The notes: generated by a model not told the origin, from the sequence alone. Positions 25,329 through 38,430 are shown, counted from the stretch's first letter. The stretch: 64,000 nt of DNA from Methylobacterium sp. E-066 (GCF_022829635.1 NZ_JAKSYO010000033.1:1-64000); one strand, 5' to 3'. Translations and numbers: made by a program.

Positions 25329-26867
25329 ATGTCAGACCCGATCGAGACCGCCCGCCTCCAGGTCCTCCACAGCTACGGCATCCTCGATACGCCGCGCGAG
25401 CCGGCCTTCGACGACATCGTCACGCTGGCGACGCAGATCTGCGCGGTGCCGGTGGGCCTCGTCAGCCTCGTCGCGGCCGACCGGCAATGGTTCAAGGCCG
25501 GGCTCGGCTTCCCGTCCTGCGAGACACCCTTGAGCCAGTCGGTCTGCGTCCACGCGCTGGACTCCGCGGACGGGCTGATGGTGATTCCCGACCTGAGGGC
25601 CGACCCGCGCACCCGCGACAACACCCTGGTGACGGGCGCGCCGTTCATCCGGTTCTATGCCGGCGCCGTGCTCCGGACCGAGGACGGCGTGCCGTTCGGG
25701 ACCCTGTGCGTGATCGACACCGAGCCTCGGCCCGACGGCCTCAAGGCGGACCAGTCCTTCGCCCTGCGGGCGCTGGCGCGGCAGGCGATGGCGCAGCTCG
25801 ATCTGCGCCGCGCGGTTCGGGAGCGTGAATCGGCCCTGGCGGCCGAGCGCCAAACCCGCGACGCGCTGGCGGTCTCTGAGGAGCGCTATCGGCTCTCGTC
25901 GCGGGCGACCACGGACCTGATCTGGGACTGGAACCCGCAGACGGGCCGGATCCACTGGGACGAGGGGCTATCCGCGCTCTACGGCTACCGGCCGGCGGAG
26001 ATCGAGCCAAGCAACGCCTGGTGGTACGCGCATATCCACCCCGATGATCGCGACCGCGTCCGCCGCAGCGTCCAGGCGGCCCTCGAGGGCGCGCCCCTGC
26101 GCTGGAGCGAGGAATACCGGTTCCGGCGGGCCGACGGGACCTACGCGACGGTCCTCAACCGGGCGATCATCGTCCGCACCGCGGAGGGCACGGCCACCCG
26201 GATGACCGGCGTGATGCTCGATGCGACCCAGCAGGCCGAGGCCGACTCGCATCGGGAGATGCTCAGCCAGGAACTCAGCCACCGGCTGAAGAACACCCTG
26301 GCGATGGTCCAGGCGATCGCGTCGCAAACCCTGCGCGACGCCCCGGACGTCACGTCCGCCCGCGACGCCCTGCTGCAGCGCCTGCTGGCCCTCGGCAAGG
26401 CGCACGACATCCTGCTCGCCGGCAATGCCGAGCGGGCCGGCATGGAGGCGGTGATCCGCGGCGCGCTGGCGCTCCACGACAATGCCCGCGCCGGCCGCCT
26501 GCGGATCGAGGGGCCGGCCCTCGATATCGGGCCGAAGGCGGCCCTCGCCCTGGCGTTGATGATCCACGAACTGGCGACGAACGCGGCCAAGTTCGGGGCC
26601 CTCTCGGCAGAGGCGGGGCATGTCGGCGTCACCTGGCAGATCGAGACCCTGGCCGAAGGCCCGCAACTCCGGCTCAGCTGGATGGAATCGGGCGGCCCTC
26701 CGGTGGCCCCGCCCTCGCGCAAGGGCTTCGGCACCCGCCTGATCGAGCGCGCCTTCGCGGGCACCGTCGCCGGGAATGTGGCCCTGGAATACCGGGAGAC
26801 CGGCCTGCGCTGCGTCCTCACCGCGCCGCTGGCCGGGTTCCAGGGCAAGGACGGGATCTTGAACTGA
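25329..26867 (+). CDS. GAF-PAS-HWE sensor histidine kinase
   Basis: The 512-aa soluble kinase has a GAF domain (about residues 20-165, starting YGILDTPREPAFDDIVTLA and ending around PFGTLCVIDTEPR), a PAS fold (about 185-300, WDWNPQTGRIHWDEGL, IHPDDRDRVRRSV, EYRFRRADGTY), and an HWE-type kinase domain. The phosphoacceptor His is in LSQELSHRLKNTLAMVQAIA. The N-box is HELATNAAKFGAL, the WxE-type motif is LSWMESGGPP and the glycine-rich motif is KGFGTRLIE. HWE kinases often feed the alphaproteobacterial general stress response or respond to light. No transmembrane segment is seen, so it senses a cytoplasmic signal. No response regulator is adjacent. Confidence 0.9.
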   Translation: MSDPIETARLQVLHSYGILDTPREPAFDDIVTLATQICAVPVGLVSLVAADRQWFKAGLGFPSCETPLSQSVCVHALDSADGLMVIPDLRADPRTRDNTLVTGAPFIRFYAGAVLRTEDGVPFGTLCVIDTEPRPDGLKADQSFALRALARQAMAQLDLRRAVRERESALAAERQTRDALAVSEERYRLSSRATTDLIWDWNPQTGRIHWDEGLSALYGYRPAEIEPSNAWWYAHIHPDDRDRVRRSVQAALEGAPLRWSEEYRFRRADGTYATVLNRAIIVRTAEGTATRMTGVMLDATQQAEADSHREMLSQELSHRLKNTLAMVQAIASQTLRDAPDVTSARDALLQRLLALGKAHDILLAGNAERAGMEAVIRGALALHDNARAGRLRIEGPALDIGPKAALALALMIHELATNAAKFGALSAEAGHVGVTWQIETLAEGPQLRLSWMESGGPPVAPPSRKGFGTRLIERAFAGTVAGNVALEYRETGLRCVLTAPLAGFQGKDGILN

Positions 26868-26924
26868 GCGGCCGCTCGGCGAGGCGTTAAGCCCCCGACA
26901 ACAAAAAACCGGTCGAGTGAGGCC

Positions 26925-27893
26925 ATGAGCGCGCGCGAGACGGCCGACGACCTGATCCTGATTCCGGGCGATTCGCGCCTGCGCGAGGCGGTCCATGCCT
27001 GGGCCGACGGGCTGGCGCGGGAGCGGCGGATGTCGCCCAACACCGTCGAGGCCTACAGCCGGGACCTGCGCCAGTTCCTGATCCACCTCGCGTCGCGCCA
27101 GGGCACGCCGACCATCCCGATGCTGGTGGCGCTGAAAGTGCGCGACATCCGCGCCTTCATGGCGGCGCGCCGGGCCGACGAGGTGTCCGGGCGCTCGCTG
27201 ATGCGGATGCTGGCGGGTTTGCGCTCGTTCGGGCGCTTCCTGGAGCGCGAGGGCTACGGCAGCGTCTCGGCGCTCGGCGGCGTGCGCGCGCCCAAGGTCC
27301 CGCGGCGCCTGCCCCGGCCGCTGCCCGTCGCAGCCGCGGTGGCGCTCACCGACACGGCCATCCGGGCCGGCGAGGAGCGTGAGCCCTGGGTGCTGGCCCG
27401 AGATGCCGCGGTGCTGGCGCTGCTCTACGGCGCGGGTTTGCGCATCTCCGAGGCCCTGGGCCTCACCCGGCGCGACGCGCCGCTTCCGGGCAGCGATCAG
27501 GTCACGGTGCTCGGCAAGGGCGGCAAGCAGCGCATGGTGCCGATCCTGCCGGTGGTGGCGCGGGCGGTGGCCGACTACATAGCCGCCTGCCCGCTGCCGC
27601 TGCCGCCGGAGGGGCCGCTCTTCGTCGGCGCCCGCGGCGGCCCGCTCTCGCCGCGCATCATCCAGTACACGGTGGCCCGGGCCCGAGGGGCGCTCGGGCT
27701 ACCTGAGAGCGCGACCCCGCATGCTCTGCGCCACTCCTTCGCGACGCATCTGCTCGCGCGCCAGGGCGAATTGCGGGCGATCCAGGAACTGCTCGGCCAC
27801 GCTTCCCTGTCGACCACGCAGCTCTACACCCAGGTCGACGCCGCCCGGCTCATGAGTGCCTACACGGCGGCGCATCCAAGAGCCGGCCGCTAA
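26925..27893 (+). CDS. xerC: Tyrosine recombinase XerC
   Basis: The 322-aa protein is a full tyrosine recombinase of the XerC type that resolves chromosome dimers at dif with XerD. An N-terminal SAM-like domain (ERRMSPNTVEAYSRDLRQFL) precedes the catalytic domain. The catalytic residues are all visible: Arg in GAGLRISEALGL, Lys in VLGKGGKQRMVP, His-x-x-Arg in PHALRHSFATHL, His in LLGHASLSTTQLY, and nucleophile Tyr in the same motif (LYTQVD). Length and motifs match the housekeeping enzyme, not a phage integrase, and no attachment-site duplication was found nearby. Confidence 0.92.
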   Translation: MSARETADDLILIPGDSRLREAVHAWADGLARERRMSPNTVEAYSRDLRQFLIHLASRQGTPTIPMLVALKVRDIRAFMAARRADEVSGRSLMRMLAGLRSFGRFLEREGYGSVSALGGVRAPKVPRRLPRPLPVAAAVALTDTAIRAGEEREPWVLARDAAVLALLYGAGLRISEALGLTRRDAPLPGSDQVTVLGKGGKQRMVPILPVVARAVADYIAACPLPLPPEGPLFVGARGGPLSPRIIQYTVARARGALGLPESATPHALRHSFATHLLARQGELRAIQELLGHASLSTTQLYTQVDAARLMSAYTAAHPRAGR

Positions 27894-28023
27894 TCTAACG
27901 GTGGGATACCAGTGCTGAGAGCTGTTTCCAGGAATATGTCGAGCAGACTATCCCCTATAGTGGTTTATTGGGCTGCCTTTTAAGAGCTTCGTCACGATCT
28001 CCATCCATTCTCCACATCGGGGA

Positions 28024-28902
28024 ATGGGATTGCCGGGCATGGCCATGGAGCTTGACGAGGCGCGGTCACCCGCACGTGTCGTGATCGCGGATTGCAATGC
28101 GGGGCGGCGTAGCGCCCTGAGGGCGATCGTCGAGCGCTTCGACCCCCAGGCCGTGATCGACGAGGCGACGTCGGGTCAGGCTTTGTGCGACATCCTTCTC
28201 CAGAAACGCCCCAGCCTCGCCTTCGTGGGTCTCCAACTCGAAGACCTGAGCGGGCCCGAGGCGGTCGCGGTGGCGCGTCGGGCGGGCGCAGAGCCGCCCT
28301 GCCTCGTCTTGGTCGCCACGCGCGTGCTGGCGCATTGGCAGGATATCGCCCAGAGTCTGGGCGCCTACGAGGTGCTGAAGACGCCGCTCGATCCGGGCCA
28401 TATCGAGCAGCTCCTGCATGCCGATGCCCGCCGCCGCACCCCGACCCGGGCGCTGCTCGCCTGCTCGTCCCCCGCCGGGCGCACGGCGATCAGCCGGGTG
28501 GTGGCGCGCAGCGGCTTCGCGATCCAGCTCGAAGAGACCAATTGCGGGCGCCACGCCCTGAGCCAGCTCAAGCTCGGCGCCTACGACTTCGCCTTCATCG
28601 ATGTGAAGCTCGGCGGCATCGAAGGGATGGAGCTCGCCTGCCAGATCCAGCCCCTCGGCCTCCCGACCCGGATCACCCTGCTGACCACGTCGGAGCTGGA
28701 GCCGATCGCCCAGGCCGGGCGCTATTTCGGCGTCGACGCGGTGCTGCGGATGCCGTTCTACGCCCGCGACATCGACCTGGCGCTGCACAACGCCCTGGGC
28801 CTGCGCCGGCCGTATCTCCTGAACGCGCTCACCGCCCCGCCGGCGCCGAGCGCGCTCCTGCGGATCGCCGACCTTCCGAACGCCCGGCGCAAGATCGCCT
28901 GA
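28024..28902 (+). CDS. Tandem receiver-like protein with degenerate phosphorylation sites
   Basis: The 292-aa protein contains two receiver-like (REC) domains and no output domain. Domain 1 (about 18-130) keeps an acidic residue (VVIADCN, D23) and the Lys of VLKTP, but the phosphoacceptor position is Gly (FVGLQL, G69). Domain 2 (about 143-270) has the acceptor Asp (FIDVKL, D193), yet lacks the acidic pair (LLACSSPAG) and has Arg for the conserved Lys (VLRMP). Neither domain is therefore a complete canonical receiver. It may bind partners constitutively or act as an atypical receiver. It stands alone between xerC and the convergent lpd gene. Start ATG 28024; the ATGs at 28039 and 28045 are alternatives. 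Confidence 0.72.
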   Translation: MGLPGMAMELDEARSPARVVIADCNAGRRSALRAIVERFDPQAVIDEATSGQALCDILLQKRPSLAFVGLQLEDLSGPEAVAVARRAGAEPPCLVLVATRVLAHWQDIAQSLGAYEVLKTPLDPGHIEQLLHADARRRTPTRALLACSSPAGRTAISRVVARSGFAIQLEETNCGRHALSQLKLGAYDFAFIDVKLGGIEGMELACQIQPLGLPTRITLLTTSELEPIAQAGRYFGVDAVLRMPFYARDIDLALHNALGLRRPYLLNALTAPPAPSALLRIADLPNARRKIA

Positions 28903-28923
28903 TCCCGCGCCGGGTGCTGCCGC

Positions 28924-30324
28924 TCAGACGTGGATGGCGCGCTTGGACACGGCGAGCGCCGCTTCCTTGACCGCCTCGGTGAGCGTCGGGTGCGCGTGGC
29001 AGGTCCGGGCGATGTCCTCGGAGGAGGCGCCGAACTCCATCGCCACCGCGACCTCGGCGATCAGGTTGCCGGCATCCGCCCCGACGATGTGCACGCCGAG
29101 CACCCGGTCGGTCTGGGCGTCGGCCAGCACCTTCACGAAGCCCTCCGTGGTGCCATTCGCCTTGGCCCGGCCGTTGGCTGTGAACGGGAACTTGCCGGCG
29201 TTGTAGGCGATGCCGTCCTTGGTCAGCTCCTCCTCGGTCTTGCCGACGGAGGCCACCTCCGGGAAGGTGTAGACCACGTTCGGGATCACGCCGTAATTGA
29301 CGTGGCCGGACTGGCCGGCCAGCATCTCGGCGATGGCGACGCCCTCGTCCTCGGCCTTGTGGGCGAGCATCGGGCCGGCGATCACGTCGCCGATCGCGTA
29401 GATGCCGGTGACGTTGGTGGCGTAGTGGGAGTCGGTGAGGATCCGGCCCTTGTCGTCGCGCTGCACGCCGACCGTGTCGAGGCCGAGACCCTCGGTGTAG
29501 GGCACCCGGCCGATCGCCACGAGGACCACGTCCGCCTCCAGGCTCTCCGCCTCGCCGCCCGCGGCCGGCTCCACGGTGACGTTCGCGCCCTTCTTGCCGA
29601 CCTCGACGCCGGTCACCTTGGTGGACAGCTTGAACTGGATGCCCTGCTTGGTCAGGATCCGCTGGAACTGCTTGCCGACCTCGCCGTCCATGCCGGGCAG
29701 CACCCGATCGAGATATTCCACCACGGTGACCTCGGCGCCGAGCCGGCGCCAGACCGAGCCGAGCTCCAGCCCGATCACGCCGGCGCCGATCACCAGGAGC
29801 TTCTTCGGCACCCGGTCGAGCTCGAGCGCGCCCGTGGACGAGACCACCACCTTCTCGTCGATGGTCACGCCCGGCAGGCGCGTCACGTCCGAGCCGGTGG
29901 CGATGACGATGCTCTTGGTCTCGAGCATCTGGTTGCCGCCATCCTCGGACACGACCTCGACCCGGCCGGCGCCCGCGATCTTGCCGGTGCCGTGGAAGGT
30001 GTCGACCTTGTTCTTCTTGAGCAGGAACTCGACGCCCTTGGTGTTCCCGGCCACGCCTTCGGCCTTGAAGCTCATCATCTTCTTGAGGTCGAGCTTCACG
30101 CCGCTGACCTCGATGCCGAGATCGGCGAAGTGCTTGGTCGCCTCCTCGAAGGCTTCGGAGGCGTGGAGCAGCGCCTTCGACGGGATGCAGCCGACATTGA
30201 GGCAGGTGCCGCCGTGGGTCGCGCGCTTCTCGACCACGGCGGTCCGCAGGCCGAGCTGTGCCGCGCGGATCGCGCAGACATAGCCCCCGGGGCCGGTGCC
30301 GATGACGACGAGATCGTAGGACAT
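28924..30324 (-). CDS. lpdA: Dihydrolipoyl dehydrogenase (E3)
   Basis: The 466-aa FAD enzyme reoxidises dihydrolipoamide for 2-oxo-acid dehydrogenase complexes. Features in order: FAD-binding [18 protein letters not shown], redox disulfide [19 protein letters not shown]-binding [20 protein letters not shown], second FAD contact [20 protein letters not shown], and the C-terminal catalytic His-Glu in [12 protein letters not shown]. Length is standard. Start 30324 ([11 protein letters not shown]) fits the family; a MTDRKRTP extension upstream is not needed. It lies at the end of the sucAB block, 68 bases downstream of the SDR gene, so it most likely serves the 2-oxoglutarate dehydrogenase complex encoded just upstream. 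Confidence 0.97.
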   Translation of the reverse strand: MSYDLVVIGTGPGGYVCAIRAAQLGLRTAVVEKRATHGGTCLNVGCIPSKALLHASEAFEEATKHFADLGIEVSGVKLDLKKMMSFKAEGVAGNTKGVEFLLKKNKVDTFHGTGKIAGAGRVEVVSEDGGNQMLETKSIVIATGSDVTRLPGVTIDEKVVVSSTGALELDRVPKKLLVIGAGVIGLELGSVWRRLGAEVTVVEYLDRVLPGMDGEVGKQFQRILTKQGIQFKLSTKVTGVEVGKKGANVTVEPAAGGEAESLEADVVLVAIGRVPYTEGLGLDTVGVQRDDKGRILTDSHYATNVTGIYAIGDVIAGPMLAHKAEDEGVAIAEMLAGQSGHVNYGVIPNVVYTFPEVASVGKTEEELTKDGIAYNAGKFPFTANGRAKANGTTEGFVKVLADAQTDRVLGVHIVGADAGNLIAEVAVAMEFGASSEDIARTCHAHPTLTEAVKEAALAVSKRAIHV

Positions 30325-30392
30325 GGGAGTTCGCTTCCGGTCGGTCATGCCGCCTGGGGCGGTCGGAGAGAAGGGAGTCTGAAAGGGTGGGG

Positions 30393-31154
30393 TCAGCGGC
30401 CGCCGCCGACATCGAGGATGGCGCCCGTGGTGTAGGACGCCTCCTCCGAGATCAGCCACGCGATCGGCGCGGCCACCTCCTCGGCGGTGCCGGCGCGGCC
30501 CATCGGCACGCCTGGCCCGAGGCGCTCGACCCGGTCGGGCTCGCCGCCGCTGGCGTGGATCTCGGTGGCGATGATGCCGGGCGCCACGGCGTTGACGCGG
30601 ATGCCCTCCCCGGCGACCTCGCGGGCGAGCCCGATGGTGAGCGAGTCGATCGCGCCCTTCGAGGCGGCGTAGTCGACGAACTGGCCGGGACCGCCGAGGC
30701 GGGCCGCCACCGAGGACAGGTTGACGATGGCGCCCCCTGCCCCGCCGCGCTTGGTCGACATCCGCCGCACCGCCTCGCGGGCGCACAGGAAGCTGCCGAC
30801 CACGTTGGTGTTCATCATCCGCTGGAGCCGGGCCGCGCTCATGTCGGCGACGTCGGACTTCATATCGACCACGCCGGCGTTATTGACGAGCGCGGCGAGC
30901 CGGCCGAGCCCGTCGGCCGCCTGGAACAGGGCGATCACGTCCGCCTCGACGCCGACATCGCTGCGCACCGCCAGCGCCTTGCCGCCCTTGGCGGTGATCG
31001 CATCCACCACCGCCTGCGCCGCGGCCGAGTCGGAGACGTAGCTCAGGCAGATGGCGTAGCCGCGCTCCGCCAGGAGCAGCGACACCGCCCGCCCGATGCC
31101 GCGGCTGCCGCCGGTGACGATGGCGACGTTGGGTCCGTTCATGGGCTCACTCAT
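30393..31154 (-). CDS. SDR family oxidoreductase inside the 2-oxoglutarate dehydrogenase block
   Basis: The 253-aa classical short-chain dehydrogenase has [12 protein letters not shown] near the N-terminus, an NNAG motif (LVNNAGVVD), catalytic Ser in [13 protein letters not shown], and YAASKGAID carrying the Tyr and Lys. The C-terminal pattern [16 protein letters not shown] is typical of 3-oxoacyl-ACP/glucose-dehydrogenase-like SDRs. Its start overlaps the stop of the DUF2442 gene as ATGA. Its substrate is unknown; I recall SDR genes at this position (between sucB and lpd) in related bacteria, but the pathway link is unproven. Confidence 0.87.
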   Translation of the reverse strand: MSEPMNGPNVAIVTGGSRGIGRAVSLLLAERGYAICLSYVSDSAAAQAVVDAITAKGGKALAVRSDVGVEADVIALFQAADGLGRLAALVNNAGVVDMKSDVADMSAARLQRMMNTNVVGSFLCAREAVRRMSTKRGGAGGAIVNLSSVAARLGGPGQFVDYAASKGAIDSLTIGLAREVAGEGIRVNAVAPGIIATEIHASGGEPDRVERLGPGVPMGRAGTAEEVAAPIAWLISEEASYTTGAILDVGGGR

Positions 31155-31465
31155 GCGGCTGCCGCGTGGGCCGACGCGTAGCGGCTCGCGAGGTCCTCGA
31201 CGATCTGGGTCTCGATCCGGATCCGCGTTGCGTCGGGGCAGAAATCGATCTCGTGCCCGACGGCGTCGAGGTTCCAGCCGAAGGTCCGCCCCTGATCGCC
31301 GACAGCCACCGTCCGGAAATAGGCTTCATCCCTTAGCGGCGCGAAGATCGCGCCCGTCGCGATCGAGTCCGAAAGGTCCAGGATACCCGCGATGCCGTCA
31401 TCGAACGTGACGCGGAGAGTCGGATACTGAAGCGGCTCAACGAAGGCGATTCGATGCGACGTCAT
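31151..31465 (-). CDS. DUF2442 domain-containing protein
   Basis: The 104-aa protein carries the DUF2442 pattern (FVEPLQYPTLRVTFDDGIAG with LDLSDSI, then APLRDEAYFRTVAV and GRTFGWNLDAVGHEIDFCPD). DUF2442 proteins are small and usually encoded beside DUF4160 proteins, a pairing often listed as toxin-antitoxin-like though not well established. The start at 31465 (MTSHRIAFVEP) overlaps the DUF4160 stop (ATGA). Its own stop overlaps the SDR start (ATGA), so three genes are chained. A longer frame upstream is the shadow of the DUF4160 gene. Confidence 0.8.
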   Translation of the reverse strand: MTSHRIAFVEPLQYPTLRVTFDDGIAGILDLSDSIATGAIFAPLRDEAYFRTVAVGDQGRTFGWNLDAVGHEIDFCPDATRIRIETQIVEDLASRYASAHAAAA

Positions 31466-31716
31466 TCGATCATTCCCCCGTTGTAGCGACCGGCCCGGAT
31501 CTCTCGCCAGACATAGGAAACCTGTTCGCGGTTCGCATCCAGCCACGCCCGGATGCCCTTGAGTTTCGCACGCGGCAAAGCCCCGCTGAGGACTTCGCCC
31601 GTGACGATCGAAAGCTTCGCCTCCTGGCCGGAAAAGAATGCGTGCAGATGAGGCGGCAAATGATCGTTGAGATAGATCGTGATCCGAACGCCCTCGACGA
31701 TGGCGATGGTCGGCAT
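31462..31716 (-). CDS. DUF4160 domain-containing protein
   Basis: The 84-aa product is a full DUF4160 domain. Marks are the N-terminal VRITIYLNDHLPPHLHAFF, where the Asp-His-x-Pro-Pro-His-x-His string is the family signature, then EAKLSIVTGEVLSGALP, and the C-terminal WLDANREQVSYVWREIRAG helix. The family is of unknown biochemical role; the histidine cluster suggests a metal or nucleic-acid site. It is paired with DUF2442 by a 4-base overlap and lies 53 bases downstream of sucB. Confidence 0.82.
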   Translation of the reverse strand: MPTIAIVEGVRITIYLNDHLPPHLHAFFSGQEAKLSIVTGEVLSGALPRAKLKGIRAWLDANREQVSYVWREIRAGRYNGGMIE

Positions 31717-31769
31717 CGATCAGCAAGACTTTCCGATCGAGCCCACGATCATTCCCCAGCCAACCCGGA

Positions 31770-33104
31770 TCACAGATCCAGCACGAGCCGGGCCGGATCC
31801 TCCAGCGCCTCCTTCACCCGCACCAGGAAGGTCACAGCCTCCTTACCGTCGACGATCCGGTGATCGTATGACAGCGCGAGGTACATCATCGGCCGCGCCT
31901 CGATCTTGCCGGCGCGGACCACTGGGCGCTCCTCGATGCGGTGCATGCCGAGGATGCCCGATTGCGGGGCGTTGAGGATCGGGGTCGACATCAGCGAGCC
32001 GTAGATGCCGCCGTTGGTGATCGTGAAGGTGCCGCCCTGCATGTCCTCGATGGACAGCTTGCCGTCGCGGGCCTTCTTGCCGAAGCCGGCGATGGTCTTC
32101 TCGATGCCCGCGATCGACAGGTCGTCGGCGTTGCGCACCACCGGCACGACCAGTCCCTTATCGGTGCCGACCGCGATGCCAATGTGGTAGTAGTTCTTGT
32201 AGACGAGGTCCTGCCCGTCGATCTCGGCATTGACCGCCGGCACGTCCTTGAGGGCGCCGATCACCGCCTTGGTGAAGAAGCCCATGAAGCCGAGCTTGGT
32301 GCCGTGCTTCTTCTCGAAGATGTCCTTGTACTGGCTGCGCAGGGCCATCACGGCCGACATGTCGACGTCGTTGAACGTCGTCAGCATCGCGGCGGTGTCC
32401 TGCGCGTCCTTGAGGCGGCGCGCGATGGTCTGGCGCAGCTTCGTCATGCGCACGCGCTCCTCGCGCGCGGCATCGTCCGGCGCCGAGGGGGCGCGCGGCA
32501 GGGTCGGGCGGGCCTCCTTGGCGGGGGCGGCGGCCGGGGCCGGCCCTGGTCCAGGCCCCTTCGAGATCGCGCCGAGCATGTCGCCCTTGGTGACGCGGCC
32601 GTCCTTGCCGGAGCCGTTGATGCCGGACGGGTCGACGCCGCTCTCCCGGGCGAGCTTGGCCACCGCCGGGCCGTTATCGCCAGTCGGGCGCTGCTGGGAC
32701 GCGGGGGCGCCCGCGTCGCCGTGGTTGCCGTAACCGGCTGAGGATTCGTGAGCTGGCGCCTCGGCCTTCGCGGACGAAGCGGGCTTAGGCGCCTCGCTGC
32801 GGCTCTCGGCCTTGGTCTCGGCGGCCTCCTTCGCGGCGGCCTTCTTACCGCCGGCGGCCGCGGACCCGGCCTCGACGATCGAGCCGAGCAGCGCGCCGGG
32901 CTCGACGGTCTCGCCGTCCTTGACCAGGATCTCGCCGAGCTGACCAGCCGCCGGGGCGTTGACCTCCAGGGTGACCTTGTCGGTCTCGAGCTCGACGATC
33001 GGCTCGTCGACCGCGACCGTGTCGCCGGGCTTCTTGAACCAGCGGCCGATCGTGGCCTCGCTCACGGATTCACCGAGCGTCGGGACGAGGATATCGGTAG
33101 CCAT
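31770..33104 (-). CDS. sucB: Dihydrolipoyllysine succinyltransferase (E2 of 2-oxoglutarate dehydrogenase)
   Basis: The 444-aa protein has the E2 order: one lipoyl domain (residues about 1-78, lipoylated Lys in [14 protein letters not shown]), an Ala/Pro/Lys-rich flexible linker, a peripheral subunit-binding domain ([32 protein letters not shown], about 145-180), a second Ala/Pro linker and the catalytic core with the C-terminal [12 protein letters not shown] (catalytic His). It builds the core of the complex and transfers the succinyl group to CoA. Start at 33104 ([10 protein letters not shown]). It follows sucA by about 93 bases containing a hairpin, on the same strand. Confidence 0.97.
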   Translation of the reverse strand: MATDILVPTLGESVSEATIGRWFKKPGDTVAVDEPIVELETDKVTLEVNAPAAGQLGEILVKDGETVEPGALLGSIVEAGSAAAGGKKAAAKEAAETKAESRSEAPKPASSAKAEAPAHESSAGYGNHGDAGAPASQQRPTGDNGPAVAKLARESGVDPSGINGSGKDGRVTKGDMLGAISKGPGPGPAPAAAPAKEARPTLPRAPSAPDDAAREERVRMTKLRQTIARRLKDAQDTAAMLTTFNDVDMSAVMALRSQYKDIFEKKHGTKLGFMGFFTKAVIGALKDVPAVNAEIDGQDLVYKNYYHIGIAVGTDKGLVVPVVRNADDLSIAGIEKTIAGFGKKARDGKLSIEDMQGGTFTITNGGIYGSLMSTPILNAPQSGILGMHRIEERPVVRAGKIEARPMMYLALSYDHRIVDGKEAVTFLVRVKEALEDPARLVLDL

Positions 33105-33155
33105 GTTGATCTGCACTTCCGGATCGGTTGGGCCGTGCCGGACGGCCTGGAAAGT

Positions 33156-33184
33156 GGCGGCGACGGCCTGGGAAGGCCGCCGCC
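33156..33184 (-). promoter_or_regulatory. Intergenic hairpin between sucA and sucB
   Basis: A 10-bp GC-only stem with a 3-base bulge (33156-33161 plus 33165-33168 against 33175-33184) and a 6-base loop lies between the two cotranscribed genes. No T-run follows. It may stabilise or delimit processed mRNA ends. This is a structural observation only. Confidence 0.4.
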
Positions 33185-33197
33185 AGGTCCTGGAAAA

Positions 33198-36188
<2,991 letters not shown>

Positions 36189-36270
36189 GGTCCGTTCATC
36201 CTGTCGCGCGGGCAGGCTCTCCTGCCCTTCCGGCGACCCGCTCGCGGGGCGGATCGCCCTGAAATTGAAC

Positions 36271-36290
36271 CGGGGCGGCAGACCGCCCCG
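36271..36290 (-). promoter_or_regulatory. Intergenic hairpin between sucD and sucA
   Basis: An 8-bp CGGGGCGG/CCGCCCCG stem with a 4-base loop sits in the 158 bases between sucD and sucA. There is no T-run on either side. It could be a partial terminator or a processing site that lowers or raises sucAB relative to sucCD. This is inferred from position. Confidence 0.4.
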
Positions 36291-36346
36291 TCCCGTCGAT
36301 ATGGGGGTCGCGCGCCTGCGCCGGCCGCGACCCAGACGCGCGGTCC

Positions 36347-37231
36347 TCAGCCCTTCAGGACTTCGACCAGCGTCGAGCCGAGCCGGGCCGGCGACGGCGA
36401 GACGCGGATGCCCGCCGCTTCCATGGCGGCGATCTTGTCCTCGGCGCCGCCCTTGCCGCCCGAGATGATCGCGCCCGCATGGCCCATGCGGCGGCCCGGA
36501 GGCGCCGTGCGGCCGGCGATGAAGCCGACCATGGGCTTCTTGCGCCCGCGCCTGGCCTCGTCACGCAGGAACTGCGCGGCCTCCTCCTCGGCCGAGCCGC
36601 CGATCTCGCCGATCATCACGATCGACTCGGTCTTCGGATCGGACAGGAACAGCTCCAGCACGTCGATGAACTCGGTGCCCTTCACCGGGTCGCCGCCGAT
36701 GCCCACGGCCGTGGTCTGGCCGAGGCCGGCATTCGAGGTCTGGAACACCGCCTCGTAGGTCAGCGTGCCCGAGCGGGACACGATGCCGACAGAGCCTTGG
36801 CGGAAGATGTTCGCCGGCATGATGCCGATCTTCGACTGGCCGGCGGTGACGATGCCGGGGCAGTTCGGGCCGACGAGGCGCGACTTCGAGCCGGTCAGCG
36901 CCCGCTTCACCCGCACCATGTCGAGCACCGGGATGCCTTCGGTGATGCACACGATCAGCGGGATCTCAGCGGCGATTGCCTCGCAGATCGCGTCGGCGGC
37001 GCCGGGCGGCGGCACATAGACCACCGAGGCGTCGGCGCCGGTGGCCTCGCGGGCCTCCGCGACCGTGTCGAAGACCGGCAGGCCGAGATGGGTCGCGCCG
37101 CCTTTGCCGGGGCTGGTGCCGCCGACCATCTTGGTCCCGTACGCGATGGCCTGCTCGGAGTGGAAGGTCCCGTTCTTGCCGGTAAAGCCCTGGCAGATGA
37201 CCTTGGTATTGGCGTCGATCATCACCGACAT
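36347..37231 (-). CDS. sucD: Succinyl-CoA synthetase alpha subunit
   Basis: The 294-aa subunit has the CoA-binding Rossmann part ([36 protein letters not shown]) and the ligase part with [37 protein letters not shown] and the phosphorylated active-site His in [20 protein letters not shown]. It carries the substrate-level phosphorylation step, succinyl-CoA to succinate. Start at 37231 ([15 protein letters not shown]), two bases after the sucC stop, so it is tightly coupled to sucC. Length is standard. Confidence 0.98.
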   Translation of the reverse strand: MSVMIDANTKVICQGFTGKNGTFHSEQAIAYGTKMVGGTSPGKGGATHLGLPVFDTVAEAREATGADASVVYVPPPGAADAICEAIAAEIPLIVCITEGIPVLDMVRVKRALTGSKSRLVGPNCPGIVTAGQSKIGIMPANIFRQGSVGIVSRSGTLTYEAVFQTSNAGLGQTTAVGIGGDPVKGTEFIDVLELFLSDPKTESIVMIGEIGGSAEEEAAQFLRDEARRGRKKPMVGFIAGRTAPPGRRMGHAGAIISGGKGGAEDKIAAMEAAGIRVSPSPARLGSTLVEVLKG

Positions 37232-37233
37232 GA

Positions 37234-38430
37234 TCAGGCTCCCTTCACGGCGGCGACGATCTTCTGGGCGGCGTCGTCGAGGTCGTCCGCAGGGATCACG
37301 TTGAGGCCGGAGCCCCGGATGATGTCCTTGCCCTCTTCGACGTTGGTGCCTTCGAGGCGCACCACCAGCGGCACCTGCAGGCCCACCGCCTTTACGGCGG
37401 CGATGACGCCGCGGGCGATGACGTCGCACTTCATGATCCCGCCGAAGATGTTGACGAGGATCCCCTTCACCTGCGGATCGGCGGTGATGATCTTGAACGC
37501 CGCCGTGACCTTCTCTTCGGAGGCGCCGCCGCCGACATCGAGGAAGTTGGCCGGGCTCTCGCCGTAGAGCTTGATGATGTCGAGCGTCGCCATGGCGAGG
37601 CCAGCGCCGTTGACCATGCAGCCGATCGTGCCGTCCAGCGCGATGTAGGCGAGGTCGTACTTCGACGCCTCGATCTCCTTGGCGTCCTCCTCGGTCTCGT
37701 CCCGCAACGCGACGATGTCGGCGTGCTTGTAGAGGGCGTTCGAGTCGAACGAGATCTTGGCGTCGAGGCACTTGAGATGGCCGTCGCCGGTGAGCACCAG
37801 CGGGTTGATCTCCAGCATGCTCATGTCCTTGGACACGAACGCGGTGTAGAGCTTTTCGGTGAGCGAGGCGGCTTCCTTGGCCTGGGCGCCGGTGAGGCCC
37901 AGCGCTTTGGCGACCGCGCGGCCGTGATGGGGCATCACGCCGGTGGCCGGATCGACCGGGATCGTGTGGATCTTCTCGGGCGTGTCGTGGGCGACCGCCT
38001 CGATATCCATGCCGCCCTCGGTGGAGACCACGAAGGCGACGCCGCCGGTGGCGCGGTCGACCAGCATCGAGAGGTAGAATTCCTCGGCGATCTGGGCGCC
38101 TTCCTCGATGTAGAGGCGGTTGACCTGCTTGCCGGCCGGCCCGGTCTGGATCGTCACCAGGGTCTGGCCGAGCATCTCGCCGGCGTATTGCTTGACCTCA
38201 TCGATGGACTTGGTGACCCGCACCCCGCCCTTCGCGCCCTCGGGGGCGCCCTTGAAGGTGCCCTTGCCGCGGCCGCCCGCGTGGATCTGGCTCTTCACGA
38301 CCCAGACCGGGCCGCCGAGCTCCTTGGCGGCGGCCTCGGCCTCCGACGGATCGAAGATCGCCACGCCGCGGGAGATCGGCAGGCCGAACTCCTTCAAGAC
38401 GGCCTTGGCCTGGTATTCATGGATGTTCAT
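37234..38430 (-). CDS. sucC: Succinyl-CoA synthetase beta subunit
   Basis: The 398-aa subunit is a full ATP-grasp enzyme. Motifs include [54 protein letters not shown], and the terminal-half [60 protein letters not shown]. It binds the nucleotide and pairs with SucD. Start at 38430. It follows mdh by about 115 bases containing a hairpin, on the same strand. Confidence 0.98.
   Translation of the reverse strand: MNIHEYQAKAVLKEFGLPISRGVAIFDPSEAEAAAKELGGPVWVVKSQIHAGGRGKGTFKGAPEGAKGGVRVTKSIDEVKQYAGEMLGQTLVTIQTGPAGKQVNRLYIEEGAQIAEEFYLSMLVDRATGGVAFVVSTEGGMDIEAVAHDTPEKIHTIPVDPATGVMPHHGRAVAKALGLTGAQAKEAASLTEKLYTAFVSKDMSMLEINPLVLTGDGHLKCLDAKISFDSNALYKHADIVALRDETEEDAKEIEASKYDLAYIALDGTIGCMVNGAGLAMATLDIIKLYGESPANFLDVGGGASEEKVTAAFKIITADPQVKGILVNIFGGIMKCDVIARGVIAAVKAVGLQVPLVVRLEGTNVEEGKDIIRGSGLNVIPADDLDDAAQKIVAAVKGA

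Noticed and set aside
23371..27893. tRNA-Tyr plus a tyrosine recombinase within 4.5 kb, as a possible genomic-island integration site
   Set aside because: The recombinase has the housekeeping XerC length and motifs, no att-like duplication of the tRNA 3' end was seen, and the genes between (ruvC, ynfA, HWE kinase) are not phage- or island-type.
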